In this document: positions 7,756 through 15,980 of the stretch, in pieces
Layout of the letters: the number at the start of each line of letters is the position of its first letter
How positions within the stretch are numbered: position 1 is the stretch's first letter
From: Heliomicrobium modesticaldum Ice1
GTDB taxonomy: Bacteria > Bacillota > Desulfitobacteriia > Heliobacteriales > Heliobacteriaceae
Direction: 5' to 3'
Assembly: GCF_000019165.1 (NCBI RefSeq)
Contig: NC_010337.2
Coordinates: 2,070,501-2,134,500, forward strand
Length of the DNA: 64,000 nucleotides
Translations under genes and position numbers: made by a program
Notes under the pieces: generated by a model
Told to the model about the DNA's origin: nothing
What the model saw: only the letters and a program-made list of their open reading frames with translations
Databases searched by the model: none

Positions 7756-8442
7756 ATGTTCTTTACCCCTTATGACATGATCGTGTTGCCCTTCTTTTTC
7801 CTGGCTTTGTATGCCCAGTACAAGGTGTCCAGAACCTTCAGCAAGTACGCCGAGGTGCCGACACGAGGCGGCAACACAGGCGCCCAGGTGGCCAGAGCGC
7901 TGCTCGACGCCAACGGTCTCTATCATGTGCCGGTCGAGATGGTCCATGGCAAGCTCTCTGACCATTACGACCCCCGGGCTCGTGCCGTTCGGCTGTCTCC
8001 CGATGTCTATCACGGTTACTCTGTCGCGTCGCTCGGCGTAGCCGCCCACGAGGTGGGCCACGCCATCCAGCACTCCAGCGGATATGCCCCCTTGGCGCTC
8101 CGTCACGCTTTTGTCCCTGTCGCCAATATCGGCTCCATGGCGGCTTTTCCGCTTTTCTTTCTCGGGTTGCTGATGAAGTGGAGCGGATTGATCCTACTTG
8201 GAATCATCCTCTTCAGCGCCGCCGTGCTCTTCCAGTTGATCACACTGCCGGTCGAGTTCAACGCCTCGAACCGGGCCATGCAGATGCTCGCCCACTACAA
8301 TTACGTAGGCCGCGACGAGGTGGGCCAGGTGAAAAAGGTCCTCAGCGCGGCAGCCCTGACCTATGTGGCCTCGGCGCTTGTGTCGGTGGCTGAACTGGTT
8401 AAGTATGTGTTAATCTTTTCATCGGCCAACCGAGAAGAGTAG
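7756..8442 (+). CDS. YugP-family membrane zinc metallopeptidase
   Basis: 228-aa integral membrane protein of the YugP family. Zinc-metallopeptidase signature HEVGHA with H98, E99 and H102. An N-terminal membrane segment (residues 7-22) and three further hydrophobic segments (about 112-128, 130-160, 195-222) place it in the cytoplasmic membrane. The family is widespread in Clostridia and Bacilli; its substrate is not known to me, though membrane-protein quality control is plausible. ATG 7756 follows AGGAAAGGTG; the in-frame upstream start at 7717 has no ribosome site. It has its own promoter and is followed by nrdG from a separate promoter. Confidence 0.88.
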   Translation: MFFTPYDMIVLPFFFLALYAQYKVSRTFSKYAEVPTRGGNTGAQVARALLDANGLYHVPVEMVHGKLSDHYDPRARAVRLSPDVYHGYSVASLGVAAHEVGHAIQHSSGYAPLALRHAFVPVANIGSMAAFPLFFLGLLMKWSGLILLGIILFSAAVLFQLITLPVEFNASNRAMQMLAHYNYVGRDEVGQVKKVLSAAALTYVASALVSVAELVKYVLIFSSANREE

Positions 8443-8483
8443 AAAAGACCTGTTTTGTAAGCCCTCCGCCGCCAGCGGGGGGA

Positions 8484-8512
8484 TTTTCACTTTCTGCGCC
8501 TTCACCTATAAT
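8484..8512 (+). promoter_or_regulatory. Probable promoter for nrdG
   Basis: TTTTCA at 8484-8489, a 17-base spacer, and a perfect TATAAT at 8507-8512, 35 bases before the nrdG start. Confidence 0.55.
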
Positions 8513-8546
8513 TGAAACAGGCAATACACCACAGGTGGGAAAGACG

Positions 8547-9050
8547 ATGAAAATACGCCTAGCCGGTATCGTCACAGACAGTTTCGTCGACGGCCCCGGA
8601 ATCCGCGCCACCATCTTCGCCCAGGGCTGCCCCCACAGGTGTGCCGGGTGCCACAACCCCCATACTCACGACCCACTCGGGGGTGTTGAAATGGAGCTGG
8701 AGGCGGTCTTAGCTGAGATCGGCAGAGCCCGTCATATCCAGGGAGTAACCTTTTCCGGCGGAGAGCCCTTTGAACAGGCGCAGGCTTTCGCCGAGCTGGC
8801 TCGCCGTTTGAAAACGAAGGATACACACCTGGTCATTTATTCAGGGTACACCTTCGAAACCTTATACGCCCGTAGCCGGAGCGACGGCGCTGTGTTCGAC
8901 CTCCTTTCCCTGGCTGACTGGCTCGTCGACGGTCCCTACGTCGAGTCACTGCGGGACTTGTCACTGCCTTTTCGGGGGTCGAGGAACCAGCGGATCCTGT
9001 TGTGCAAAGAATCGATGGCCGCAGGCCGCGCCTTACAAGCTATGGCATAG
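8547..9050 (+). CDS. nrdG: Anaerobic ribonucleotide reductase activating protein
   Basis: Radical SAM activase that generates the glycyl radical on NrdD. 167 aa. The cluster motif CPHRCAGC gives C28, C32 and C35 (Cx3Cx2C). The entry motif DGPGIRATIFAQGC and the SAM-binding GGEP (TFSGGEPF) are intact. The start ATG 8547 is preceded by AGGTGGGA at good spacing; an in-frame GTG at 8535 overlaps that site and is less likely. It has its own promoter and is separated from nrdD by the ThiC-family block and the YugP gene, which is unusual since nrdD and nrdG usually adjoin. Confidence 0.93.
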   Translation: MKIRLAGIVTDSFVDGPGIRATIFAQGCPHRCAGCHNPHTHDPLGGVEMELEAVLAEIGRARHIQGVTFSGGEPFEQAQAFAELARRLKTKDTHLVIYSGYTFETLYARSRSDGAVFDLLSLADWLVDGPYVESLRDLSLPFRGSRNQRILLCKESMAAGRALQAMA

Positions 9051-9080
9051 CTTGATTTTTTTATACGGAAGGAGATGTCA

Positions 9081-9905
9081 ATGGCCAAGCCTGCCCGCTG
9101 GGAATTGATAGATAATGGAACAACAGCCTACTACCGCTTCAATTGGCCCGCCGGTGCCGTTCACGCCTTTTCCAGTCGATTGGGCGGCTTCAGCGACCCG
9201 CCTTATCATGGGTTGAACTTGGCTCTCCACGTGGGCGATGACGCCGGGCGGGTCCGGCAAAATCGCCAGGCTTTCTCCCATGCGCTGGGGCTGCCGGCAG
9301 TCGACTGGGCATGTGTCAATCAGGTACATGGTGACCGGATCGTCTGGGTCGGTCCGGGGGAGGATATGGACGAGGCCTCTTTTACCGCGGCCGTTCATGC
9401 CGATGGTTTGGCCACCGACTTGGCCGACGTTCCCCTCGCTGTCTTCGGCGCCGACTGCGGCTTGTTGCTCTTCTACGACCTGCAGGGGCGGCGCGTCGGC
9501 GCCGTCCATGCCGGATGGCGGGGAACGGCAGCCGGTCTGCCACGGAAGATGGTGGAGGCCTTCGTTGCCCGGGGCAGCCGCCCCGGCGATATCCTGGTGG
9601 CCCTTGGCCCCCAGATCGGCCCGTGCTGTTACCCTGTCGGGGAGGATGTGGCTGCGGCCTTCAGTCAGCGGTGGCCTTTCGCCGAAGTGGTCCTTGGCCC
9701 ATGCAGCGCCGAAGGCAAGCGGACTCTCAACCTCGCCTTGGCCCAGCGCCTGCAGTTGGAGATGGCCGGGATCGCCGGCGAACATATCGGCGAATTGGGC
9801 TTGTGCACATCTTGTACGGAGGCGCTCTTTTCCTACCGCCGCGACGGCGGGCGGACCGGCCGCCAGGCAGCCGTCATCATGTTGAAAATTGAGGGTCACC
9901 GATAA
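9081..9905 (+). CDS. pgeF: Peptidoglycan editing factor PgeF / purine nucleoside phosphorylase (YfiH, LACC1-like)
   Basis: Family formerly called polyphenol oxidase or DUF152. In E. coli the homolog removes wrong residues from peptidoglycan precursors, and several members act on purine nucleosides. The metal or active-site triad is visible: H83 (NQVHG), C126 (GADCGLL) and H143 (AVHAGWRGT), followed by GPQIGPCCYPVG and the C-terminal SYRRDGG..GRQAAVI block. 274 aa, normal length. Start ATG 9081 lies 7 bases after GGAGAT; ATG 9075 overlaps that ribosome site. It sits 9 bases before phoP, so probably shares its transcript. Confidence 0.88.
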   Translation: MAKPARWELIDNGTTAYYRFNWPAGAVHAFSSRLGGFSDPPYHGLNLALHVGDDAGRVRQNRQAFSHALGLPAVDWACVNQVHGDRIVWVGPGEDMDEASFTAAVHADGLATDLADVPLAVFGADCGLLLFYDLQGRRVGAVHAGWRGTAAGLPRKMVEAFVARGSRPGDILVALGPQIGPCCYPVGEDVAAAFSQRWPFAEVVLGPCSAEGKRTLNLALAQRLQLEMAGIAGEHIGELGLCTSCTEALFSYRRDGGRTGRQAAVIMLKIEGHR

Positions 9906-9914
9906 GGAGGACAT

Positions 9915-10613
9915 ATGGCGAAGATCCTGGTAGTGGAAGACGATCAACACATTTTGGAACTGGTCCGCTTCAACCTGGAAAAAGAGGGCCACACCGTCCA
10001 GGTGGCCGTCGACGGAGAGGCCGCCCTGGCCTGCCTTCAGGAGGAGCTTCCGGACCTGATCATCCTCGATCTGATGTTGCCGCGCCTGGACGGCCTCGAG
10101 CTGTGCCGGCGCGTGCGCTCGCGGAATCACTCCGCCCATCTGCCTATTCTCATGCTGACAGCCAAAGGGGAAGAGGTGGACAAGGTGATCGGCCTGGAGA
10201 TGGGCGCTGACGACTACATGACCAAACCCTTCAGCCCTCGCGAACTGGTTGCTCGCATCAAGGCCTTGTTGCGCCGTGCCACCCGCAGCGATGTCCGCCT
10301 CGGCGGTCCTATGCAGGTGGGCGAGTTGACCATCGATGCCGACCGCTATGAGATCCGCGTGGGCGGCGTCAAACAGGACATGACGCCGAAGGAATTCGAA
10401 CTGCTGCGTTGGCTCGCCTCCCATCCGGGCAAGGTCTTCACCCGCGAATTTCTCTTAGAGAAAATCTGGGGATACGACTTTTTCGGCGACAGCCGGACGG
10501 TAGATGTCCATATCCGCCACCTGCGGCAAAAGGTCGAAAAGGATCCGGGAAACCCTCGTTACATTGAGACGGTTCGCGGTGTCGGTTACAAGTTTCGCGA
10601 TCCGGAGGCCTGA
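9915..10613 (+). CDS. phoP: PhoP/PhoB-family response regulator
   Basis: OmpR-type regulator, 232 aa. Receiver domain residues 1-118 with acidic pocket D9-D10, phospho-acceptor D52, T82 and K104. A C-terminal winged helix (about 130-228) ends in the RTVDVHIRHLRQKVEKDP...VRGVGYKF signature. It lies two bases ahead of the kinase gene and upstream of pstSCAB-phoU, so phosphate-starvation control is the likely role. RBS AAGGAGG is placed well before ATG 9915. Confidence 0.92.
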   Translation: MAKILVVEDDQHILELVRFNLEKEGHTVQVAVDGEAALACLQEELPDLIILDLMLPRLDGLELCRRVRSRNHSAHLPILMLTAKGEEVDKVIGLEMGADDYMTKPFSPRELVARIKALLRRATRSDVRLGGPMQVGELTIDADRYEIRVGGVKQDMTPKEFELLRWLASHPGKVFTREFLLEKIWGYDFFGDSRTVDVHIRHLRQKVEKDPGNPRYIETVRGVGYKFRDPEA

Positions 10614-10615
10614 TC

Positions 10616-12049
10616 ATGGTCAACAACCGAGAGGCGGAACATCGTCCATCAGGTCTGGCGGGTCTGCTGGCGCTGCGGTACAGCTTGCAGTGGCGGATCA
10701 CCGCCGCCTTTGTCGTCCTTGTGTTGTTGCCGATCAGCTGGCTCTATTTTTTTACGCTCGATGTGATGGAGACCCATCCGGGCCTGCTCGCCACCCTCTT
10801 TTTCTTCTTCGCCTTTTCCACAGGCGTTGTTTTTTACTGGTCGGGGCAGCTTGCGAAGACGCTGGAGGAATACACCCGCGTCGTCCATCGGCTGGAAGCA
10901 GGCCATGGCGCCTGCCACTACCTGATGGACCAGCCCGATGAGTTGGGTCGGCTGGCCAGGGCGATCCATCAGACCGTCGAGACCGTTCGGACTAAGATTC
11001 ACCAACTGAGCCAAGACAAGACCAAGTTTGAGACGATCCTGGAATCGATGATCGAAGGGGTCGTCGGCTTCGATCACATGGGCCGCATCCTGCTGATGAA
11101 CAGCGCCGCCGAGCAGATGCTGCGCGTCCAGTCGGAGCGCGTCCGGGGCAAGCTCCTCCTCGAGGCTTTTCGCCATCGCGAACTGGAGGGCTTGTTGACA
11201 CAGGCGTTAAACACAGGGAAAGCGCAGAAAAAGCAGATGCAGCTCTGGCCGAACAAGCCGCAGACCTTCCGGGTGCAGGTCGTTCCCGTCTGGACCGATC
11301 AACGGCGGCTCCTCGGCGCGGCCATGGTCATCGACGATGTGACCGAGGTGCGCCGGCTGGAACAGATGCGCACCGAGTTTGTCGCCAATGTCTCCCATGA
11401 GTTGCGGACGCCCCTCACATCGATCAAGGGCTTTGTGGAGACGCTGTTGGACGGCGCCCTCGATGACACTAAGGTGGCGAGGCGGTTCCTCTCCATCATC
11501 AACGAGGAGACCCAGCGACTGCAGCGCCTGATCGAAGACCTGTTGCAACTGTCGCGGATCGAGAGCCAGTTGGGACGGGTCGTCGAGGGTCAGTCTTACC
11601 TCGAACCGGAGATCCAGCGGGTGCGCAACCTCCTGGAGCCTATCGCTGCCGACAAGCGGATCGCGCTGCAGGTCGATGTGGAAACCAACCTGCCCCTGCT
11701 GCCGCTTTCACCGGACAACCTGAAGCAGGTGCTCGTCAACCTGACGGAGAACGCGATTAAGTACACCCCCGAAGGCGGGCAGGTGAGTGTCCGGGCCACC
11801 CGTGGGTGCGATAGCGTCATCCTGGAGGTGCAGGACACGGGCATCGGCATCCCAGAGGAGAGCCTCCCGCGGATCTTCGAGCGCTTCTATCGCGTTGACA
11901 AGGCTCGTTCGCGCGAGTTGGGCGGCACCGGACTGGGGCTGGCTATCGTCAAGCACATCATTGAGCGGAGCGGCGGGAGGGTGACGGTTCAATCAAAGGT
12001 TGGCGTCGGATCGACCTTCACCGTTACCTTTCCTGTGGCAGAAGAATAA
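10616..12049 (+). CDS. phoR: PhoR-family sensor histidine kinase
   Basis: 477 aa. Two membrane helices (about 29-48 and 54-77) enclose only a very short outside loop, so direct phosphate binding outside the cell is unlikely; signals probably come through PstSCAB-PhoU. A HAMP-like segment follows (to about 130), then a PAS domain (135-245), a HisKA domain with phospho-His H261 in FVANVSHELRTPLTS, and an ATPase domain with N box (LVNLTENAIKYT), G1 (DTGIGIP) and G2 (GGTGLGLAIVKHI). It is the partner of the regulator two bases upstream. Confidence 0.92.
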   Translation: MVNNREAEHRPSGLAGLLALRYSLQWRITAAFVVLVLLPISWLYFFTLDVMETHPGLLATLFFFFAFSTGVVFYWSGQLAKTLEEYTRVVHRLEAGHGACHYLMDQPDELGRLARAIHQTVETVRTKIHQLSQDKTKFETILESMIEGVVGFDHMGRILLMNSAAEQMLRVQSERVRGKLLLEAFRHRELEGLLTQALNTGKAQKKQMQLWPNKPQTFRVQVVPVWTDQRRLLGAAMVIDDVTEVRRLEQMRTEFVANVSHELRTPLTSIKGFVETLLDGALDDTKVARRFLSIINEETQRLQRLIEDLLQLSRIESQLGRVVEGQSYLEPEIQRVRNLLEPIAADKRIALQVDVETNLPLLPLSPDNLKQVLVNLTENAIKYTPEGGQVSVRATRGCDSVILEVQDTGIGIPEESLPRIFERFYRVDKARSRELGGTGLGLAIVKHIIERSGGRVTVQSKVGVGSTFTVTFPVAEE

Positions 12050-12072
12050 GGGGACCAATCGCAATATATAAA

Positions 12073-12089
12073 TTAACAATAAAATAACA
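12073..12089 (+). promoter_or_regulatory. Candidate Pho-box direct repeat
   Basis: TTAACA (12073) and ATAACA (12084) are 11 bases apart, matching the TT(A/C/T)ACA repeats with 11-bp period bound by Gram-positive PhoP. Further repeats downstream (TTTATC at 12095) are weak, so only two good half-sites are seen. A terminator lies between it and the next gene. Confidence 0.3.
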
Positions 12090-12117
12090 CGTCCTTTATC
12101 TGTTGATAAAACATAGG

Positions 12118-12155
12118 TCTTACCCTTCCGTATAGGGGGGTAAGATTTCTTTTTT
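12118..12155 (+). terminator. Terminator after phoR
   Basis: TCTTACCC (12118-12125) pairs with GGGTAAGA (12138-12145), followed by TTTCTTTTTT. Confidence 0.8.
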
Positions 12156-12234
12156 AACGCCGTCTAAAAATGAGCAGAGGATATTGTTTCTCAGGCTGCT
12201 TTGTGAAACACCGTGAAGGGGAGAAACGAAGGCT

Positions 12235-12549
12235 ATGACAATGGAGCGCATGGGCGTAGAAAAAGCACTCTCGGTGACCCGCTCCATCGCTGCGTTGCCG
12301 ATCGGCCGCTTTGCCGAACCAGTTCAGATGATGGAGGCCATCGACAGTACGGGAGAACATGCGGAGAGTTTTTACGACTTATCTGGAGAGATTTCAGCCA
12401 GTTCAGCCCACCTGTTGATAGTGATTCAGTTTTTCGCCCAAGAGGCAAAAGCGACAGCCGGTCTGGAGGCAGGCGCTGATGACAGCGCCCTTGTGCTCCG
12501 TCACGAATCGAGCAGGAGGCAGACCGGATGGGACCGTTCGATATGCTAG
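12235..12549 (+). CDS. Small hypothetical protein, translationally linked to the GGDEF-EAL gene
   Basis: 104 aa, start ATG 12235 (or ATG 12241) preceded by GAAACGAAGG. Its end overlaps the start of the cyclic-di-GMP gene by 22 bases, and the downstream ribosome site AGGAGG (12513-12518) lies inside it, suggesting coupled translation. I do not recognise the family. The sequence is mostly helical with a hydrophobic stretch SSAHLLIVIQFF, somewhat like the last helix of chemoreceptor signalling domains, so it may be a relic rather than a working protein. No signal peptide. Confidence 0.5.
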   Translation: MTMERMGVEKALSVTRSIAALPIGRFAEPVQMMEAIDSTGEHAESFYDLSGEISASSAHLLIVIQFFAQEAKATAGLEAGADDSALVLRHESSRRQTGWDRSIC

Positions 12550-14870
12550 AGGGTTGGTTGAAAAGCCTCGGTCAGCCCTTTTCCCAGGAGGTTAGCTTTT
12601 ACCCCTCCACCGTCTCCAGTGCTGAGGTGCTCAAGCAGATTGAGCGCGGTTTAGAAAATGAAAATGGCGTCGGTCTCGTCTTTCTTGATATCGTCGGGTT
12701 CACCGCCATCGAGCGGAGTTATGGCTTTTCCGTCTGTAAACAGGTGCTGTCCACCCTGAGCCAGGCGATCATGGAGGCAAAGCCCATCCTCGGTGCGGGG
12801 CGAGGCCTGTTCGTACATAACCTCAACGGCGATGACTTCGCCGTTTACTATTCCCTGCCGCCGGGCGATATCGACACGGTGCTGGACTTTTTGGAACGTC
12901 TGGCGGAAGACCTGCGCAGCCAGTCGCTGGCTGTGGTCAACGAGACCTTGAGCGGTCTTTTGCGGGAACCACTCGACCTGCACCTGGGTTGGGCGATCCT
13001 GCGACCAACCTCCGGGTTGAGCCTGGAAAGCCTCGTCTACAATGCCCTTAAGGAAGCGACGGCGATCGCCAAGGGGCACAGCGACGCCAAATGGTCTCGC
13101 CGCATCTGGGAATTGAAGGAAGCTATGGCGGAGGATCGGTTCCATGTGGTCTATCAGCCCCTGCTCAGCCTGGAGAAGGGTGAGATCATCGGCTATGAAG
13201 CCCTCTGCCGCGGTCCTGTCGACAGTTATTTCGCTTCCCCCAGCGTCCTCTTTCCCTTGGCCGAAAAGGCTGACCTGCTGTACCCTCTGGAGCGGCAGAT
13301 CCGGGAAAAAGCCATCGCCGAGTGCGGCGAGCTGCTGCGCGATCAGCTTCTCTTCCTCAACATCAGCCCGTCGGTCGTGAAGGATCCCGAATTCGCTCAG
13401 GGCAACACGCGCCGCCTGATCGCCGAGCATGGCTTGCGGCCTCACAACATCGTCTTCGAGATCACGGAACGGACGGCCATCGACGACTTCGGTAGCTTCC
13501 GGAAGACCCTTAAACATTACCGAGAACAGGGATTTCGGGTGGCTGTCGATGACGCCGGCGCCGGATATTCGAGCCTGCAAGCCATCGCCGAACTGCAGCC
13601 CGACTTCATCAAGATCGATATGTCCCTCGTCCGGGATATCGACACATCGTCGATCAAGCAGGCCCTCATGGAAACCTTTGTCACCTTCGGGCGCAAGATC
13701 GGTGCGAAGATCGTGGCTGAGGGCATCGAGACGGAAAAAGAGCTGCGCTTTTTGTCCCAGATCGGTGTAGACATCGGGCAGGGCTTTTTTATCGGCCGGC
13801 CCCTGCCCAAAAGAGAGGGCCCCAGCGCCGAGGCCATCGCTGTCCTGGCAGACAAAAAGAACCGCCTCCGGGCGGAACCGCTGCATGCCGTCACTGTCGG
13901 CAGCCTGGTGGAGGAGTGCCATGGCCTGCAAAAGGATCAGTTGACCCGTGAGGCGATGAGACACTTTCAGCGCCACGCCGACTGCAACAGCTTGGTCATT
14001 CTCGATGGCGAAATGCCGGTGGGGTTGGTCATGCGGGACAAGATGTATAGCCACCTGGCCAACCAGTACGGTGTTGCCCTCTATGCCGACCGGCCTGTGT
14101 CCCTGGTCATGGACCACGACCCGTTGATCGTCGACAGCGCCACCCGGTTGGAAAAGGTGTCCCAGATGGCCACGTCACGTCAGCTGCAGCGCCTCTATGA
14201 CCACATCATCGTTACGGATAAAAACCGTTGCACCGGTGTCGTCTCAGTTCGGACGCTGCTGGATCACATGACCCGGATCCAGATGGAGTATGCCCTGGCG
14301 GCCAATCCCTTGACTGGATTGCCGGGGAACCCGCGCATTGAACAGGACATCCTGCGGCGCTTCGAATGGAATCAGGCTTTTACGGTCATCTACATCGATC
14401 TGGACAATTTTAAGGCCTTCAATGACCGCTACGGTTTTGAGCGCGGCGACCAGGCGATCAAGCTGCTGGCCGGCATCGCCGGCGACGTCGTCCGTGCCAA
14501 GGGTCGCACCGATGATCTGCTGGCCCACATCGGTGGCGACGATTTCATCATCCTGACGGGAAACCCCTACGAAGCCATCTGTGAAGGGATCATCGCCGCC
14601 TTTGACCGGGAGATCGTTGAGCTTTATTCGGCAGAGGATAGAGAGCGCCGCTGCATCTGCTCGAAAGACCGACAAGGCAACACCTGCTTTTTCCCGATCA
14701 TGTCGGTCTCCCTGGCTGTCGTGGAGTGCTGGCCGGGACGCTTTGACCACCCCATGGAACTGGGCGAGGTGGCCGCCGAGGTGAAAAAAGAGGCCAAGCG
14801 GCAGAGCGGCAGTGTCTACATTATTGATGAGAAAAGCCGAAGGCAAAAAGATTCGTTAACAGAATCTTAA
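12528..14870 (+). CDS. Cyclic-di-GMP protein with GGDEF-EAL-CBS-CBS-GGDEF architecture
   Basis: 780 aa, cytosolic. Residues about 45-185 form an N-terminal GGDEF-like fold with NGDDF at 100-104 in place of GGDEF. An EAL phosphodiesterase domain (about 200-435) keeps its catalytic signature: YEALCR (223-228), LNIS, FEITER, DDAGAG (341-346), KIDMSLV and AEGIE (398-402), so activity is expected. Two CBS domains (about 455-582) could sense an adenine nucleotide. A second GGDEF domain (about 590-770) has an intact GGDDF at 669-673 and an inhibitory-site RTDD (660-663) exactly five residues before it, so cyclic-di-GMP synthesis with product inhibition is possible. It lies between phoPR and pstS, hinting at phosphate-linked control of cyclic-di-GMP. 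RBS AGGAGG before ATG 12528. Confidence 0.88.
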   Translation: MGPFDMLEGWLKSLGQPFSQEVSFYPSTVSSAEVLKQIERGLENENGVGLVFLDIVGFTAIERSYGFSVCKQVLSTLSQAIMEAKPILGAGRGLFVHNLNGDDFAVYYSLPPGDIDTVLDFLERLAEDLRSQSLAVVNETLSGLLREPLDLHLGWAILRPTSGLSLESLVYNALKEATAIAKGHSDAKWSRRIWELKEAMAEDRFHVVYQPLLSLEKGEIIGYEALCRGPVDSYFASPSVLFPLAEKADLLYPLERQIREKAIAECGELLRDQLLFLNISPSVVKDPEFAQGNTRRLIAEHGLRPHNIVFEITERTAIDDFGSFRKTLKHYREQGFRVAVDDAGAGYSSLQAIAELQPDFIKIDMSLVRDIDTSSIKQALMETFVTFGRKIGAKIVAEGIETEKELRFLSQIGVDIGQGFFIGRPLPKREGPSAEAIAVLADKKNRLRAEPLHAVTVGSLVEECHGLQKDQLTREAMRHFQRHADCNSLVILDGEMPVGLVMRDKMYSHLANQYGVALYADRPVSLVMDHDPLIVDSATRLEKVSQMATSRQLQRLYDHIIVTDKNRCTGVVSVRTLLDHMTRIQMEYALAANPLTGLPGNPRIEQDILRRFEWNQAFTVIYIDLDNFKAFNDRYGFERGDQAIKLLAGIAGDVVRAKGRTDDLLAHIGGDDFIILTGNPYEAICEGIIAAFDREIVELYSAEDRERRCICSKDRQGNTCFFPIMSVSLAVVECWPGRFDHPMELGEVAAEVKKEAKRQSGSVYIIDEKSRRQKDSLTES

Positions 14871-14972
14871 ACGTCGCGTAATTCTTGTCTAACATTCAAC
14901 ATGTATAGTTGCATATGGAAATGCGGACATGCTCCGGCATGACGCCAAAAATCGAGGAGGTATTACCACTTC

Positions 14973-15875
14973 ATGAACTCGCTGAAGAAGTTCTCCAAGG
15001 TTGTGGCCCTGGCCGCTGTCGTCGGTCTGCTGGGCACTGTGGCCGTCGGTTGCGGCGGCAATGCGCCGAAACAGGATGCTGCCAAGCCTGCCGCAGAATC
15101 CGGCGTGAAAGGCTCCATCCAGGTGAAAGGTTCCGACACGATAGTCAACCTGAGCCAAGCCATGGCAGAAGAATTCATGAAGAAAAACAAAGACGCCAGC
15201 ATCGCTGTCACCGGTGGCGGATCGGGCACCGGCATCAAAGCACTTGTGAACGGCACGGCTGATCTGGCCAACTCCTCCCGGGATATGAAAGCGGAAGAGA
15301 AAAATGAGATCAAAGAAAAGACCCAGAAAGATGTCAAAGAGTTCGTCATCGCCAACGACGGCATCGGTTTCATCGTCAACAAGGACAACCCTGTCAAGGA
15401 ACTGACCATGGAACAACTGGCCGACATCTACACCGGCAAGGTGAGCAACTGGAAAGAGCTCGGCGGCAATGACGAGAAGATCGTCGTCTACGCTCGCGAA
15501 ACCTCTTCCGGCACCCATGTCTTCGTCAAAGAACATGTCATGAAGAACAAGGAATATCGCAGCGATGCCCTGCTGCAAAGCTCCAGCGCCGCTATCGTCA
15601 AGGAAGTGGAAGGCAACAAAGGCGCCATCGGTTATGTCGGTCTCGGTTATCTGAAAGACTCCGTCAAAACCATCGCTGTCAAGAAAGACGCCGGCTCTGC
15701 CGCTGTGCTGCCCTCTGAAGCCTCTGTCAAAGATAAATCCTACCCTGTCTCCCGTCCGCTCTTCGTCTACTCGGCTGGTGAGCCCCAAGGTGTCGCCAAG
15801 GCCTTCGTCGACTTCATGCTGAGCAGTGAAGGCCAGGCCATCGTCAAGAAGATGGACTTTGTGCCGGTCAAGTAA
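14973..15875 (+). CDS. pstS: Phosphate ABC transporter substrate-binding lipoprotein
   Basis: 300 aa. Lipoprotein signal with a hydrophobic stretch (residues 10-24) and lipobox ending at C27. The binding fold starts KGSIQVKGSDTIVNLSQAMAEEF. The phosphate-binding signatures GSDT, GGSGTGI and ARETSSGTHVF are present. It delivers phosphate to PstCA-PstB at the outer face of the membrane. RBS GAGGAGG lies about 11 bases before ATG 14973. It is followed by an attenuator-like terminator before pstC, as expected for a protein needed in excess. Confidence 0.93.
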   Translation: MNSLKKFSKVVALAAVVGLLGTVAVGCGGNAPKQDAAKPAAESGVKGSIQVKGSDTIVNLSQAMAEEFMKKNKDASIAVTGGGSGTGIKALVNGTADLANSSRDMKAEEKNEIKEKTQKDVKEFVIANDGIGFIVNKDNPVKELTMEQLADIYTGKVSNWKELGGNDEKIVVYARETSSGTHVFVKEHVMKNKEYRSDALLQSSSAAIVKEVEGNKGAIGYVGLGYLKDSVKTIAVKKDAGSAAVLPSEASVKDKSYPVSRPLFVYSAGEPQGVAKAFVDFMLSSEGQAIVKKMDFVPVK

Positions 15876-15915
15876 GAGACAAAACAATCCAGAGCCGGAA
15901 TAATCTAAAAAGTAG

Positions 15916-15949
15916 AATGGGCAGAGTGTATGAGTGCTCTGCCCATTTT
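15916..15949 (+). terminator. Terminator/attenuator between pstS and pstC
   Basis: An 11-bp perfect stem AATGGGCAGAG/CTCTGCCCATT with a 10-base loop, then TTTT. Partial read-through would give more PstS than permease. Confidence 0.75.
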
Positions 15950-15980
15950 CCTGCGATGAAGGACCAAGGGGGATGGTGCC

